Origin: Jiangellales bacterium
GTDB taxonomy: Bacteria; Actinomycetota; Actinomycetes; Jiangellales; Jiangellaceae
DNA length: 64,000 bases
NCBI GenBank assembly: GCA_030447955.1
Contig: JAUJNY010000002.1
Span: 15,970 to 79,969 of the forward strand
Direction of reading: 5' to 3'
In this document: piece by piece, positions 8,701 through 19,852 of the stretch
Numbering within the stretch: position 1 is the stretch's first letter
How the letters are laid out: each line of letters starts with the position of its first letter
The notes under the pieces: model-generated
The model's database searches: none
Told to the model about the DNA's origin: nothing
The model's input: only the letters and a program-made list of their open reading frames with translations
Position numbers and translations under genes: made by a program

Positions 8701-9001
8701 GGAGCGGGCGCGCCAGCTCGAGACCGGTTCGTACGCGCCGGCTGAGGAGGTCGACGTCGAGACGATGCGCCAGACGGCTCCCGTCGAGTCGTCGCCAGCA
8801 GACTCCGAGGAGGCGGGGTCCGTCGAGTCGGCAGCCGTCCGGCCTGCACCGCAGGAGGCGCACACGTCGGCGGAGCTGATCGAGGCGCTGCAGGGGACGT
8901 CGACCGACGCGCCGCTGTGCTTCACCTGCGGCACGAAGATGCGCCCGGCCGGGTCCTGCTACGTCTGCGAAGGCTGCGGCTCCACGAGCGGGTGCAGCTA
9001 A
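5753..9001 (+). CDS. nrdJ: B12-dependent ribonucleotide reductase NrdJ, intein-containing precursor
   Basis: The precursor has 1082 residues, and 943 after removal of a 139-residue intein (residues 156-294). Class II reductases make dNTPs using adenosylcobalamin to form the cysteine thiyl radical. Extein landmarks are 'FNSPVWFN' before the intein, 'CFILAVDDTMDSIL' directly after it, 'SNPCSEY' with the radical cysteine, 'NSSCNLASLNL', and a cysteine-rich tail ('CFTCGTKM', 'CYVCEGCG') typical of NrdJ. The ATG at 5753 has GGAGAGG upstream. It follows nrdR and is probably regulated by it. No cobalamin riboswitch was recognised upstream. Activity should depend on correct splicing, because the first residue after the intein is a redox cysteine. 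Confidence 0.96.
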   Translation: MTDTVNDPRGPRHAGRSGLGIQRVFTTPGVHPYDEVDWERRDVVQNNWKTGEVFFEQRGVEFPDFWSVNASSIVTTKYFRGAVGTEGREWSLRQLIDRVVKTYRAAGEEHGYFASGEDAEVFEHELTWMLLHQVFSFNSPVWFNVGTPSPQQVSACQPYDSLVSTPGGLVPIGKLVEDNAIGTKVYDAHGLTRIVAVKANGTKEVLRLHTKAGYTLDVTADHLVWKACDDVSGDFVEAGTLAAGDRLLHCEPEVGGNDRRLVQIARISSLGALDVYDIQTESGEYLSGGLRVHNCFILAVDDTMDSILNWYREEGLIFKGGSGAGLNLSKIRSRKELLSSGGTASGPVSFMRGADASAGTIKSGGATRRAAKMVVLDVDHPDIEEFIETKAREEDKIRALRDAGFDMDLGGRDITSVQYQNANNSVRVSDEFMRAVEEDAEFALRARLDGRVLETVQAKELFGKMAQAAWECADPGIQYDDTINDWHTCPESGRITASNPCSEYVHLDNSSCNLASLNLLQFLRDDDTFDAESFRKAVELVITAMDISICFADFPTQAIAETTRAYRQLGIGYANLGALLMATGRGYDSEGGRAFAATITSLMTGAAYKRSAELAGVVGPYDGYERNWAAHTRVMRKHAAANDAIRTLHDLDRSVHELATQAWQNGLRIGERNGWRNSQASVIAPTGTISFMLDCDTTGIEPDFSLVKFKKLVGGGSMQIVNQTVPRALRKLGYAEETVEAIVAYVSEHGHVVDAPGLKPQHYEVFDCAVGERAIKPMGHVRMMAAAQPFVSGAISKTVNVPESASVEDVADIYYQGWKLGLKALAIYRDGSKVGQPLSDGKKKQDEDGVVEVEHRPTRKRLPKSRPSKTVSFAVGGAEGYMTAGSYPDNGLGELFLKMSKQGSTLAGMMDAFSIAVSIGLQYGVPLETYVAKFTNMRFEPAGMTDDPDVRMAASVVDYIFRRLALDHLPFDSRSALGIYTAEERARQLETGSYAPAEEVDVETMRQTAPVESSPADSEEAGSVESAAVRPAPQEAHTSAELIEALQGTSTDAPLCFTCGTKMRPAGSCYVCEGCGSTSGCS
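6218..6634 (+). other. Mini-intein in NrdJ (139 residues)
   Basis: The insertion starts with Cys1 (CQPYDSLVST, block A), has 'TADH' as the block B TxxH motif, 'VYDIQTES' as block F, and ends 'RVHN' before an extein cysteine (block G). All residues for class 1 splicing are present. There is no room for a homing endonuclease between blocks B and F, so this is a naturally minimal intein. Removing it restores the uninterrupted NrdJ sequence VSA-CFILAVDD. The +1 nucleophile is the cysteine aligned with the N-side redox cysteine of ribonucleotide reductases (C225 of E. coli NrdA). Confidence 0.93.
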
Positions 9002-9076
9002 CCGCCGTGGCGCACGGAGGCCGAGATAGTCCCGGGTAGGGCAACCCTCGGCGGACCAGCAGAGCCTCACCCGAAA

Positions 9077-9094
9077 GCAGCGAAAAGCCGCTGC
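9077..9094. terminator. Weak hairpin after nrdJ
   Basis: GCAGCG and CGCTGC form a 6-bp stem around an AAAAGC loop in the gap between nrdJ and the convergent membrane-protein gene. No T-run follows on either strand, so function as a terminator is uncertain. Confidence 0.3.
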
Positions 9095-9110
9095 ACTCCA
9101 GCCGGAAGCC

Positions 9111-9422
9111 TCAGTCGACGCTGACGACTGACTTCTTCGCCGCGTGCTTGGCGCCGACCTTGGCGCCGAGCAGCACCAGTCCGATCCCGACCGCCGTGAT
9201 GATGAGGTTGACGAGGCCGTAGCCGATGACTTTGGCGGACTCGTAGTCAGGGAACGGGCCGAAGGCGGCCTCACTCCCGTCGGCCCACTCAAGCAGCAGG
9301 TTGACGGACTGGAAGGTGAACAGGAGGGAGCCGACGACCAGGTAGGTCAGCACGGCCATGCCCTTGTGCTTGACGAAGAACCCGATGGCGAAGGCGAACA
9401 GCACGGTGTAGATGACGTTCAT
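9111..9422 (-). CDS. Small three-helix membrane protein
   Basis: The protein has 103 residues with three hydrophobic segments: 'VIYTVLFAFAIGFFV' (3-17), 'AVLTYLVVGSLLFTF' (23-37) and 'LVNLIITAVGIGLVLLGA' (~72-89). A short acidic loop (WADGSEAAFGPFPDYESAK) and a basic tail (AKHAAKKS) flank them. The ATG at 9422 has AAGGA upstream. I do not recognise the family and see no active-site motif. It stands alone between nrdJ (convergent) and a divergent two-component system. Confidence 0.75.
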   Translation of the reverse strand: MNVIYTVLFAFAIGFFVKHKGMAVLTYLVVGSLLFTFQSVNLLLEWADGSEAAFGPFPDYESAKVIGYGLVNLIITAVGIGLVLLGAKVGAKHAAKKSVVSVD

Positions 9423-9535
9423 GAGGGGGTCCTTTCAGGATCGGACGTGACACCTCAGCGTCCTCGGGCCGTATCCCGGCGAGCATCGGCGCGAGCGCGG
9501 CCCCGGGCTCGGGGTTAGCCCTAGGTGCCACCACT

Positions 9536-9549
9536 GATCCATGTGGATC
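9536..9549. promoter_or_regulatory. Palindrome before a histidine kinase gene
   Basis: GATCCA-TG-TGGATC is a perfect 6-bp inverted repeat 23 bp upstream of the kinase start codon. It could be an operator, possibly for the partner response regulator. There is no experimental or comparative support. Confidence 0.3.
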
Positions 9550-9571
9550 GATTCCTTGCCACGATGGTCAG

Positions 9572-11422
9572 GTGCGACCTCTAGCCACGCGGCTCCTTAC
9601 GGCTTTGGCGACGGTCTTCGTCGTCGCTGCCGTGCTCCTGGAACTGGCCGCCGGCGAGGTGGTGGCTGCGGCCGTCGATGGCACCGGCCTGGTGGCGCTG
9701 GTGATGGCCTGGGTCATCGTCATGCGCCTCCCGGCCTCGCCCGTGGGACCAGCCTTGGCCTGGTGCAGCGGCGCAACGGGACTGGTGCGCAGTGTCGACG
9801 GTGTGGCTGCGGGTGCGTTCGGCGATCAACTGGCGTCGCACGCGCATGTGATAAATGACGGGATCTGGCCGATCAATCTGGCCGGACTGCTTGCCCTGTT
9901 GCTGGCCTTTCCGGATGGACGCTTGCGGGGGCGGCCCTGGAGCTTCGTTCCGTGGCTGTTCATTCTGGGTGGTGTGCTAATCCTGTGCGGTCTGTGGGGA
10001 AGTGACGAGCCGACGGGCGCAGCACTTATCGCGGTGCTGCTCGGTCTGACGCTCGTTGGCCTCACGATGATCCTGGCCGTCGCGTCGGTGTTCATCCGCT
10101 ATCGGCGTGGTTCAGATCTGGAGCGTGTGCAATTCAGCTGGCTGGTGCTCGCGGGTGCGCTCGTGGTTGCCCTGCTGGTTACCGGATGGGTGCTCGAAGC
10201 CCTTGGCGCATCCCTCGCCGTCGCCTACACGCCCTTTGTGATGGGCATCGCGGTGCTCATTCCGCTCGCCGTCGGTGTCGCGATCGTGCGCCACGACCTC
10301 TTCGACATTGACCGCATCCTCAGCGATGGTGCCGCCTGGGTCCTGACACTCCTCGCATCCGCGGCGACCTTCGGTGCGGTCGTCTTAGGCGTCGGTCAGG
10401 TCGTGCATCGCCATACGGCGATCGGCTCGACGGCGGCGGCCTTCGTGACAGCCCTGGCCCTGTTGCCCACGCACCGGTACGTCAGTGAGGGCATCGCCCG
10501 GGTCATCGACCGAGACCGACATGTGGCGGTGGTACAGGTGGAACGGTTTGCTGCCCAGGTGCGCGGCGGGCAGCGTCAGCCCGAGGAGGTCGAGTCGGCA
10601 CTGCGTGAGGCGCAGGGCGATGCCGCACTGCGCCTGATGCTCGCCGACGGTGAGGGGTGGGTCGATCTGACCGGCCAGGCGGTCGACCTGCCCGGTGGTG
10701 TCGTCTTGGAGAGCGGAGGCGACAGCGTGGCTCGTCTGGTCCTGAGCCGCGATTCGGCTCGGGCCCGCCGACGCGCTGCGGCGCTGGTACGTGCCGCCTG
10801 GGTGCCGATCGAGGTGAGTCGCCTCCGGCTGGGCCTGCGGCGGAGCCAGACCCGCCTGGCTGAGGCCTCCGCAGCCGAACGGCGACGCCTCGAGCGCGAT
10901 CTGCACGACGGCGCACAGCAGCGCATCGTCGCCACCGGGATGCGGTTGCGATCGCTGCAGCGGGGTCTGGGCCCACGGCAGGCCTCCGAGGTCGACGCCG
11001 CAGTCGCCGAGTTGGAGGAGACGGTCAAGGAGCTGCGACGGCTCGCCCGTGGCGTGCGGCCGAGCCGCCTTGACGATGGTCTCGGCCCTGCCTTGGAACA
11101 GTTGAAGGAGTCGTCACCGGTTCCACTGGACCTGGCCGTCGGCAAGGTGGGCGCGATTGACGACTCTCGCACCCTCACCGCGTACCTGATCGCGTCGGAG
11201 GCCGTCGCGAACGCACTCAAACACGCGCAGGCGTCGCGCATCCGGGTCAGCGTCGAGAAGGCCGGGGACTCACTTGCCGTGCAGGTCGTCGACGACGGTG
11301 TAGGCGGGGTGCCGTCGCACGGCTCGCTAACGTCCCTGCGCGACCGCGTCTCCTCCATCGGCGGCCGAATCACGGTCGAGAGCCCTGCGGGCATTGGCAC
11401 GACGATCACGGCGGTGTTGTGA
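9572..11422 (+). CDS. NarL-type sensor histidine kinase with membrane N-terminus
   Basis: This kinase has 616 residues. The first ~280 contain several membrane segments with charged loops such as 'FPDGRLRGRPW', a pattern common in actinobacterial sensors with an unknown ligand. A linker follows, then the HisKA_3 phosphoacceptor helix at ~430-445 (ERDLHDGAQQR, with the phosphorylated His) and an HATPase domain with N-box 'EAVANALKHA' and G-box 'DDGVGG'. The GTG at 9572 is the first start in frame. The response regulator gene overlaps its stop, so the two form a cognate pair. The signal sensed is unknown. Confidence 0.92.
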   Translation: MRPLATRLLTALATVFVVAAVLLELAAGEVVAAAVDGTGLVALVMAWVIVMRLPASPVGPALAWCSGATGLVRSVDGVAAGAFGDQLASHAHVINDGIWPINLAGLLALLLAFPDGRLRGRPWSFVPWLFILGGVLILCGLWGSDEPTGAALIAVLLGLTLVGLTMILAVASVFIRYRRGSDLERVQFSWLVLAGALVVALLVTGWVLEALGASLAVAYTPFVMGIAVLIPLAVGVAIVRHDLFDIDRILSDGAAWVLTLLASAATFGAVVLGVGQVVHRHTAIGSTAAAFVTALALLPTHRYVSEGIARVIDRDRHVAVVQVERFAAQVRGGQRQPEEVESALREAQGDAALRLMLADGEGWVDLTGQAVDLPGGVVLESGGDSVARLVLSRDSARARRRAAALVRAAWVPIEVSRLRLGLRRSQTRLAEASAAERRRLERDLHDGAQQRIVATGMRLRSLQRGLGPRQASEVDAAVAELEETVKELRRLARGVRPSRLDDGLGPALEQLKESSPVPLDLAVGKVGAIDDSRTLTAYLIASEAVANALKHAQASRIRVSVEKAGDSLAVQVVDDGVGGVPSHGSLTSLRDRVSSIGGRITVESPAGIGTTITAVL

Positions 11423-12063
11423 GGATGCGCATCGTCGTGGCCGAGGACCTGGTGCTGTTCCGCGAGGGTCTGGCGAGGCTGCTCGGCGAGTCCGGCCATA
11501 AGGTCGTCGCAGCGGTCGGAGATGCCGTCGCACTGGTCGAGGCCGTCGCTGAGCACGCGCCGGACCTCGCGATCGTCGACATCCGCATGCCACCTGACCT
11601 CGAGTCCGACGGTGCCAAGGCAGCCGTCATCCTTCGTGCGTCCCATCCGAACACCGGCGTCCTGCTGCTCTCGCAGCACATCGAGCTGGGGCATTGTCTT
11701 GGCCTCCTCGGGACGCCTGGATTCGGCTACTTGCTGAAAGACCGGGTGCTGCGTCTGGACGAGTTTGAGGACGCCCTGCAGCGTGTTGCCGGCGGCGGGA
11801 GCGCCCTCGATCCCGAGATCGTCCAGGCCCTGGTGAAGTCACGCGCGGCCTCGGCCTTGGACGCGCTAACCCAGCGTGAGCTGGAGATCCTGTCGCTGGT
11901 CGCCGAGGGGCAGTCGAACACGGCCGTGGCCACGGTCTTCGCGCTGTCCGAGCGCACCGTGGAAGCCCACATGCGGTCGATCTTCACCAAACTCGGGCTG
12001 CAGGACGACGGCACAACACATCGGCGTGTGCGTGCCGTCGTCACATACCTCGAATCGCGTTAG
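11419..12063 (+). CDS. LuxR-family response regulator
   Basis: The protein has 214 residues. Residues 1-120 are a receiver domain with an acidic start 'VVAED', the phosphorylated aspartate in 'LAIVDIRMPP' and the conserved lysine in 'GYLLKDR'. Residues ~148-214 are a LuxR helix-turn-helix ('LTQRELEILSLVAEGQSNTAVA', 'LSERTVEAHMRSIFTKLGL'). GTG 11419 overlaps the kinase stop by 4 bp; ATG 11425 is an alternative. It is the partner of the kinase upstream. Targets are unknown; a palindrome at 9536-9549 is a candidate autoregulatory site. Confidence 0.94.
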   Translation: MRMRIVVAEDLVLFREGLARLLGESGHKVVAAVGDAVALVEAVAEHAPDLAIVDIRMPPDLESDGAKAAVILRASHPNTGVLLLSQHIELGHCLGLLGTPGFGYLLKDRVLRLDEFEDALQRVAGGGSALDPEIVQALVKSRAASALDALTQRELEILSLVAEGQSNTAVATVFALSERTVEAHMRSIFTKLGLQDDGTTHRRVRAVVTYLESR

Positions 12064-12167
12064 GAGGGTCCAGCGTCGGCTGTACGATGGGATGGTAGAA
12101 AGCCTCATCTCGGAAGAGCCAGGGATGTCAATCATCGACAGTGGCTGTCAGGCACGGGGAAGCTGAC

Positions 12168-12635
12168 GTGATTTCGGTCGAGGACTACCTCTTCTACGTC
12201 GACGAGGCGCTCGACGGCATGGTCGCGATCGTGACCGAGCTCGGCGACGAGGTGGCCAACCAGCGGCCCGACGTCCCCGGCGCCAACTCGCCGTACGCGG
12301 TCCTCACCCACTGCCTCGGGGTCATGGAGTACTGGGGCGGCCACGTCGTCGCGGGTCGCGCAATCGAGCGGGATCGAGACGCGGAGTTTCGGGCCAGCGG
12401 CGCGGTTGCCGAACTCGTCGCACGGGTACGCCGCGCTCGCGCCCAGCTGGTGTCGGACATGACCGACTTCGACGCGTTCGCACCGCCGCGCAATCCGCCG
12501 CAAGACTGCCCGGAGCCGATGACCTCCACCCAGGGCGGTGTGCTGCTGCACATCTATGAGGAGCTAGCCCAGCACCGTGGGCAGATGGAGGTCTGCCGCG
12601 ACGTGCTCCGGGCGCCGTGGGTCAGGCTCAGCTGA
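12168..12635 (+). CDS. DinB-like four-helix metalloprotein
   Basis: The protein has 155 residues and resembles the DinB/DUF664 superfamily of four-helix metal-binding proteins, which includes thiol transferases. Likely metal ligands are the histidines in 'LTHCLGVMEYW' and 'EELAQHRGQMEV', the usual first and third positions. I chose GTG 12168 because GGGGAAG precedes it; an in-frame GTG at 12141 has no ribosome-binding site. It lies 104 bp after the response regulator and 79 bp before the hydrolase. The substrate is unknown. Confidence 0.75.
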   Translation: MISVEDYLFYVDEALDGMVAIVTELGDEVANQRPDVPGANSPYAVLTHCLGVMEYWGGHVVAGRAIERDRDAEFRASGAVAELVARVRRARAQLVSDMTDFDAFAPPRNPPQDCPEPMTSTQGGVLLHIYEELAQHRGQMEVCRDVLRAPWVRLS

Positions 12636-12714
12636 CCGACTGAGCCGACTTGAGATCACGCTTCGCCGCGCCACGCGTGATCTCGATGCGGATGTCGCTG
12701 ACCGAGGAGGGCTG

Positions 12715-13578
12715 ATGGAGGATGTCGGCGTCCTCTCAGCGCGCACCGCAGCCTTCCTGGCCGCAGTCCTGCTCCTGGTCGTCGCCATGCTCTGGACCAT
12801 GCAACGTCAGCTGATCTACTTCCCGGGAACCGCACCGGTGCCCCCGGCCGCTGCGGTGCTGCCCGGAGCCCGTGATGTCGTGCTCGAAACCAGCGACGGT
12901 CTACGCCTGGGCGCCTGGTACGTGCCCGCACGGCCGCCGGAGCGTGGCATCACCGTGCTGGTGGCGAACGGAAACGCCGGCGACCGCTCGCTGCGGGCAC
13001 CGCTGGCCGAGGCGCTGTCCCGGCGCGGCCTGGCGGTCCTGCTCTTCGACTACCGCGGGTACGGGGGCAACCCCGGCAGCCCCAGCGAGGAGGGACTCGC
13101 CCGGGACGTCCGCGCCGCGCGCGCGTACCTCGTCGACGACGTCGGCGTGCGTCCGGACCGGATCCTGTACCTGGGCGAGAGCCTGGGGGCGGCAGTCGTG
13201 ACCGAGCTGGCCACCGAACACCCACCGGCCGGCCTGGTGCTGCGCTCGCCGTTCACCGACCTCGCCGCGGTCGGTCAGGAGCACTACCCCTTCCTGCCGG
13301 TACGGGCGCTGCTGCGGGAGCGATACCCGGTGCGTGAGCAAGTCGCCCGCATCCGGGCCCCGGTGAGCGTGGTGTACGGCGGCGCGGACTCGATCGTGCC
13401 GCCTGAGCAGAGTGTGGCGGTGGCCCGGGCGGCCGTACACCTGCACGCGCTGGTGGAGGTGGAAGGTGCCGACCACAACGACCCCGCGTTGCTCGACGGG
13501 CCAGAACTCGTCGAAGCCGTTGCGGACTTGGCCGACCAGGTCGGCGGCGGGCTGACCGGTCCGCGCCCCAATGTCTAG
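12715..13578 (+). CDS. Membrane-anchored alpha/beta hydrolase
   Basis: The protein has 287 residues. An N-terminal membrane segment (TAAFLAAVLLLVVAMLW, ~10-26) is followed by 'QRQLIYFPG', the usual entry to BEM46/ABHD13-like hydrolases. Catalytic residues are the serine in 'GESLGA', the aspartate in 'GGADSIVPPEQ' and the histidine in 'GADHND'. 'FDYRGYGGNPGSPSEEG' is the conserved loop after strand 4. The ATG at 12715 has GAGGAGGG upstream; in-frame sequence before it is unrelated. It probably acts at the membrane on an ester or lipid; the substrate is unknown. Confidence 0.87.
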   Translation: MEDVGVLSARTAAFLAAVLLLVVAMLWTMQRQLIYFPGTAPVPPAAAVLPGARDVVLETSDGLRLGAWYVPARPPERGITVLVANGNAGDRSLRAPLAEALSRRGLAVLLFDYRGYGGNPGSPSEEGLARDVRAARAYLVDDVGVRPDRILYLGESLGAAVVTELATEHPPAGLVLRSPFTDLAAVGQEHYPFLPVRALLRERYPVREQVARIRAPVSVVYGGADSIVPPEQSVAVARAAVHLHALVEVEGADHNDPALLDGPELVEAVADLADQVGGGLTGPRPNV

Positions 13579-13650
13579 GCCCGAGCGAATGTCGGCGCCA
13601 TAGCCGGGCGCCTCGCGACCGCCGCCGTCGGCTACGGTGATGCCTTCAGG

Positions 13651-13818
13651 ATGCGTCCGTCAGGCCGACGGAACATCACAACCACATCGCCTTGGATGGA
13701 CGCCGTGAGCCCTGTACGCGTACGCCCCTTGGGCGGCGGAGTCGGCTGCCTCGTGATGATCCTGGTGTCGGTCGCACTGTCGATAGGCCTCACGCTTCTG
13801 TTGAACGCCGGGCGCTGA
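13651..13818 (+). CDS. Small single-pass membrane protein
   Basis: This frame encodes up to 55 residues. Its C-terminal half has 'VRPLGGGVGCLVMILVS' leading into one long membrane helix and ending 'LLLNAGR'. Short proteins with R-x-GGG-x-GC-L followed by one helix recur in actinobacteria. The start is uncertain: ATG 13651, ATG 13696 and GTG 13707 are in frame and none has a strong ribosome-binding site, so the real product may be about 37 residues. The N-terminal 15 residues look less protein-like. No function is known. Confidence 0.55.
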   Translation: MRPSGRRNITTTSPWMDAVSPVRVRPLGGGVGCLVMILVSVALSIGLTLLLNAGR

Positions 13819-13959
13819 GCGAGACCGTGCCGGTGCGCCAACGCTGCGGATCCTCACTACCACGTGCGGCTGGCACAGACAGCACGCAGCCTCGCCTGGA
13901 CCGTTCTTGGTGCCTAAAAGCAGTCTTAGTCCCGGCGGCTCAATACGGCAGCCTGTGAC

Positions 13960-14544
13960 GTGACCAGGACGCAGTACTACACGGCCAGCAGTCTGGACGG
14001 GTTCATCGCCGACCAGCACAACTCCCTCGACTGGCTGTTCGAGGCCGACGGCACCAGCGGCGAGACCGAGGACCGCTTCGGCGCCTTCTTCGCCGGTGTG
14101 GGCGCGGCGGCGATGGGGCGGACGACCTACGAGTGGGTGCTCGACCACGAGAACGTGCTCGACCAACCGGAGAAGTGGCGCGCGTGGTACGGCGACACCC
14201 CGACCTGGGTGTTCGGCCACCGCGAGCTGCCGCCTGTCCCCGGGGCCGACGTCCGGTTCGTGTCGGGGGACGTCCGCGCCGTGCATCGGGAGATGGTCTC
14301 CGCCGCGGGTGGCCAGAACATCTGGCTCGTGGGCGGGGGAGACCTCGTCGGCCAGTTCGCCGACGCGGGTCTGCTCGATGAGGTCATCGTCGGCGTGGCA
14401 CCCGTGGTGCTCGGCGGTGGCGCCCCGCTGCTTCCACGGCGGCTCACCGGCCTGCGGCTGACCAGCACCCAGGTGCTGGGGGGCAACTTCGTCGAGCTGC
14501 GTTACACGCTGCCGGAAGACCGAAGGACGCCCCCGCCGGCGTGA
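13960..14544 (+). CDS. Dihydrofolate reductase-like protein (RibD C-terminal fold)
   Basis: The protein has 194 residues. It starts 'TQYYTASSLDGFIAD', the standard opening of the RibD_C/DHFR-like family common in actinobacteria. It continues with 'AAAMGRTTYEWVL' and the NADPH-binding 'QNIWLVGGGDLVGQFADAGLLDE', and ends in a strand-rich segment. These enzymes share the dihydrofolate reductase fold and bind NADPH, but most have no proven substrate. GTG 13960 is followed directly by family-typical sequence. It stands alone, convergent with hrpA. Confidence 0.88.
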   Translation: MTRTQYYTASSLDGFIADQHNSLDWLFEADGTSGETEDRFGAFFAGVGAAAMGRTTYEWVLDHENVLDQPEKWRAWYGDTPTWVFGHRELPPVPGADVRFVSGDVRAVHREMVSAAGGQNIWLVGGGDLVGQFADAGLLDEVIVGVAPVVLGGGAPLLPRRLTGLRLTSTQVLGGNFVELRYTLPEDRRTPPPA

Positions 14545-14596
14545 CCCCACGCAACCTGCCGCCACGGGCGGCGCTGACCTCTGGGCCAGGACGGGC

Positions 14597-18511
<3,915 letters not shown>

Positions 18512-18569
18512 CGCCCGGTAAGAGTAGGTGAATGGTGATCCGACGTACGTGAATGCAGTGGTCGGCGGG

Positions 18570-19121
18570 TCAGCGGTCGGCGGCGAGATCGGCGGGTACG
18601 AGGGCGACCTCGAAAGGGCGTTCGGCGCGGAAAGGCTCGTCGCCGCTGACCCGGCCCACCTCGACGTAACGGCTGCCCTCAAGCTCCAGCTCCCAGGCAA
18701 CCAGGCCCGGCTCATCGGGGTCCACGACCCAGTAGGACCCAACTCCGGCCGCCTCGTAGCGCGACCGCTTGAGCGTCAGGTCGATCCGTCGGGTGCTGGG
18801 CGACAGAATCTCGACCGCGAGCACCGGTGGGGCGGGCAGGTCCCGGCCGGTCAGATCCATGCGTCGGGCGACCAGCACGTCCGGCTGCACGACGGTGTCC
18901 GCGGCTAGGACGACGTCGAAGGGCGCCGTCAGCACTCGCAGAGCGCTCGGCCGGGCAGCCTCCAGTGCTGCAGCCAACCGCAGGACGACCGTCTGGTGGC
19001 TCAGACCGGGAGCCGGCGTCACGACGAGGATGCCGTCCACGAGCTCGTAGCGGTGCCCGTCATCAGGCGCCGCGGCCAAATCGTCCCGGGTCAGCGGGCG
19101 GCTGCGCGGCAACGTCGTCAC
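18570..19121 (-). CDS. Uma2-family endonuclease, Doc-linked copy
   Basis: The protein has 183 residues with the Uma2 (DUF820) restriction-endonuclease fold: 'PDDGHRYELVDGILVVTPAP' at the start, then 'QPDVLVA', 'LAVEILSPSTRRIDLTLKRSRYEAAG' and 'YWVVDPDEPG'. The D...E...K pattern of a PD-(D/E)XK site is present. GTG 19121 overlaps the Doc-like gene stop by 4 bp, so it is the third gene of a ribbon-helix-helix/Doc/Uma2 operon. Uma2 genes are abundant in actinobacteria and cyanobacteria with unproven roles. A close paralogue lies at 28082-28639. Confidence 0.88.
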   Translation of the reverse strand: MTTLPRSRPLTRDDLAAAPDDGHRYELVDGILVVTPAPGLSHQTVVLRLAAALEAARPSALRVLTAPFDVVLAADTVVQPDVLVARRMDLTGRDLPAPPVLAVEILSPSTRRIDLTLKRSRYEAAGVGSYWVVDPDEPGLVAWELELEGSRYVEVGRVSGDEPFRAERPFEVALVPADLAADR

Positions 19122-19495
19122 GGCGTCTTTGCCCGCACTGCTAGCCGTTCGGCGATCTCTTCGACCTCTGCCGCGCCCGCTGCGACGTCCATGACGAGGT
19201 CGAACGCTGCGTCGTCAGCCAGCTCCGGCGCATGGAGGTTCAGGTCGAGGAACACCACCGCGGAAAGCCAGGCAAGGCGCTTGTTGCCGTCGACCAGGGC
19301 GTGGTTGCGCGCGACCGAATGCAGCAATGCGGCAGCCTTCAGCGCGATGGTGGGGTAAGCGTCCTCACCGAAGGCGCTGGATCGGGGTCGGGCTGCTGCC
19401 GAGCTGAGCAAGCCGACGTCGCGCACCGGTCCGGCGCCTAGGTCGCGCACCAGGGCGAGCAGATCCTCCAGGTCCAAGTACTCGACTTGGCTCAC
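19118..19495 (-). CDS. doc: Doc/Fic-family toxin
   Basis: The protein has 125 residues, the usual Doc length. The Fic core motif is read as 'HALVDGNKRLAW', matching HxFx(D/N)GNKR with leucine in place of phenylalanine. It opens 'QVEYLDLEDLLALVRDLG', as in Doc proteins. Doc inactivates EF-Tu by phosphorylation; that is family knowledge. GTG 19495 overlaps the antitoxin stop and its own stop overlaps the Uma2 start, so the three genes should be translated together. The toxin call is firm; the usual antitoxin partner is Phd, while the one here is of ribbon-helix-helix type. Confidence 0.9.
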   Translation of the reverse strand: MSQVEYLDLEDLLALVRDLGAGPVRDVGLLSSAAARPRSSAFGEDAYPTIALKAAALLHSVARNHALVDGNKRLAWLSAVVFLDLNLHAPELADDAAFDLVMDVAAGAAEVEEIAERLAVRAKTP

Positions 19496-19698
19496 ACGGA
19501 GCCCAGCCGCTGAAGCACGTCCCCCCACTTGGCAATCATGCGGCTCGAGCTGTCCTGCACTGCGGCGGCGTGTCCCGCCCGCTCGTAGCGTTCCAACACC
19601 GCGCGTCTGATGATCTCCTGCCGAGAGGCTCCCTCGGAGGCAGCCAGCGCGGTCAAGGCCTTCTCGAGCTCTGCGTCGGTACGTACGGTCAGGGCCAT
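19492..19698 (-). CDS. Ribbon-helix-helix antitoxin of the Doc pair
   Basis: The protein has 68 residues. The first ~45 form a CopG/MetJ-type ribbon-helix-helix: strand 'MALTVRTDAEL', then helices 'EKALTALAASEG' and 'SRQEIIRRAVLERYE'. The tail 'SSSRMIAKWGDVLQRLGSV' would be the segment that caps the toxin. ATG 19698 begins family-like sequence; the longer in-frame upstream part does not resemble a protein. It overlaps the doc gene by 4 bp. It probably represses its own operon through a site just upstream. Confidence 0.85.
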   Translation of the reverse strand: MALTVRTDAELEKALTALAASEGASRQEIIRRAVLERYERAGHAAAVQDSSSRMIAKWGDVLQRLGSV

Positions 19699-19706
19699 GC
19701 CGACAC

Positions 19707-19723
19707 GGTACTGGTTTGATACC
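19707..19723. promoter_or_regulatory. Possible antitoxin operator
   Basis: GGTACTGGTTTGATACC is an imperfect palindrome 9-25 bp upstream of the antitoxin start, where a ribbon-helix-helix autorepressor would bind. Only GGTA/TACC pairs perfectly, so support is weak. Confidence 0.25.
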
Positions 19724-19852
19724 ACGCACTCGGCCGGGCGGTGAGCCCAGCAGGTCAACGGCCGCACCCCCGGACTGATGCGGGGGACGACGACCATCAG
19801 CGGTGAGCCGCCCATCGAGCCGCACACTGCGACGAATTGCTCGACGGGCGTC

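Noticed and set aside
7784-9292. 502-codon minus-strand open frame opposite nrdJ
   Set aside because: It is fully antisense to conserved NrdJ sequence and has no protein-like motif.
13579-13650. GGCGCC repeat pair as a terminator
   Set aside because: GGCGCC is itself palindromic and common in this GC-rich DNA; there is no T-run.
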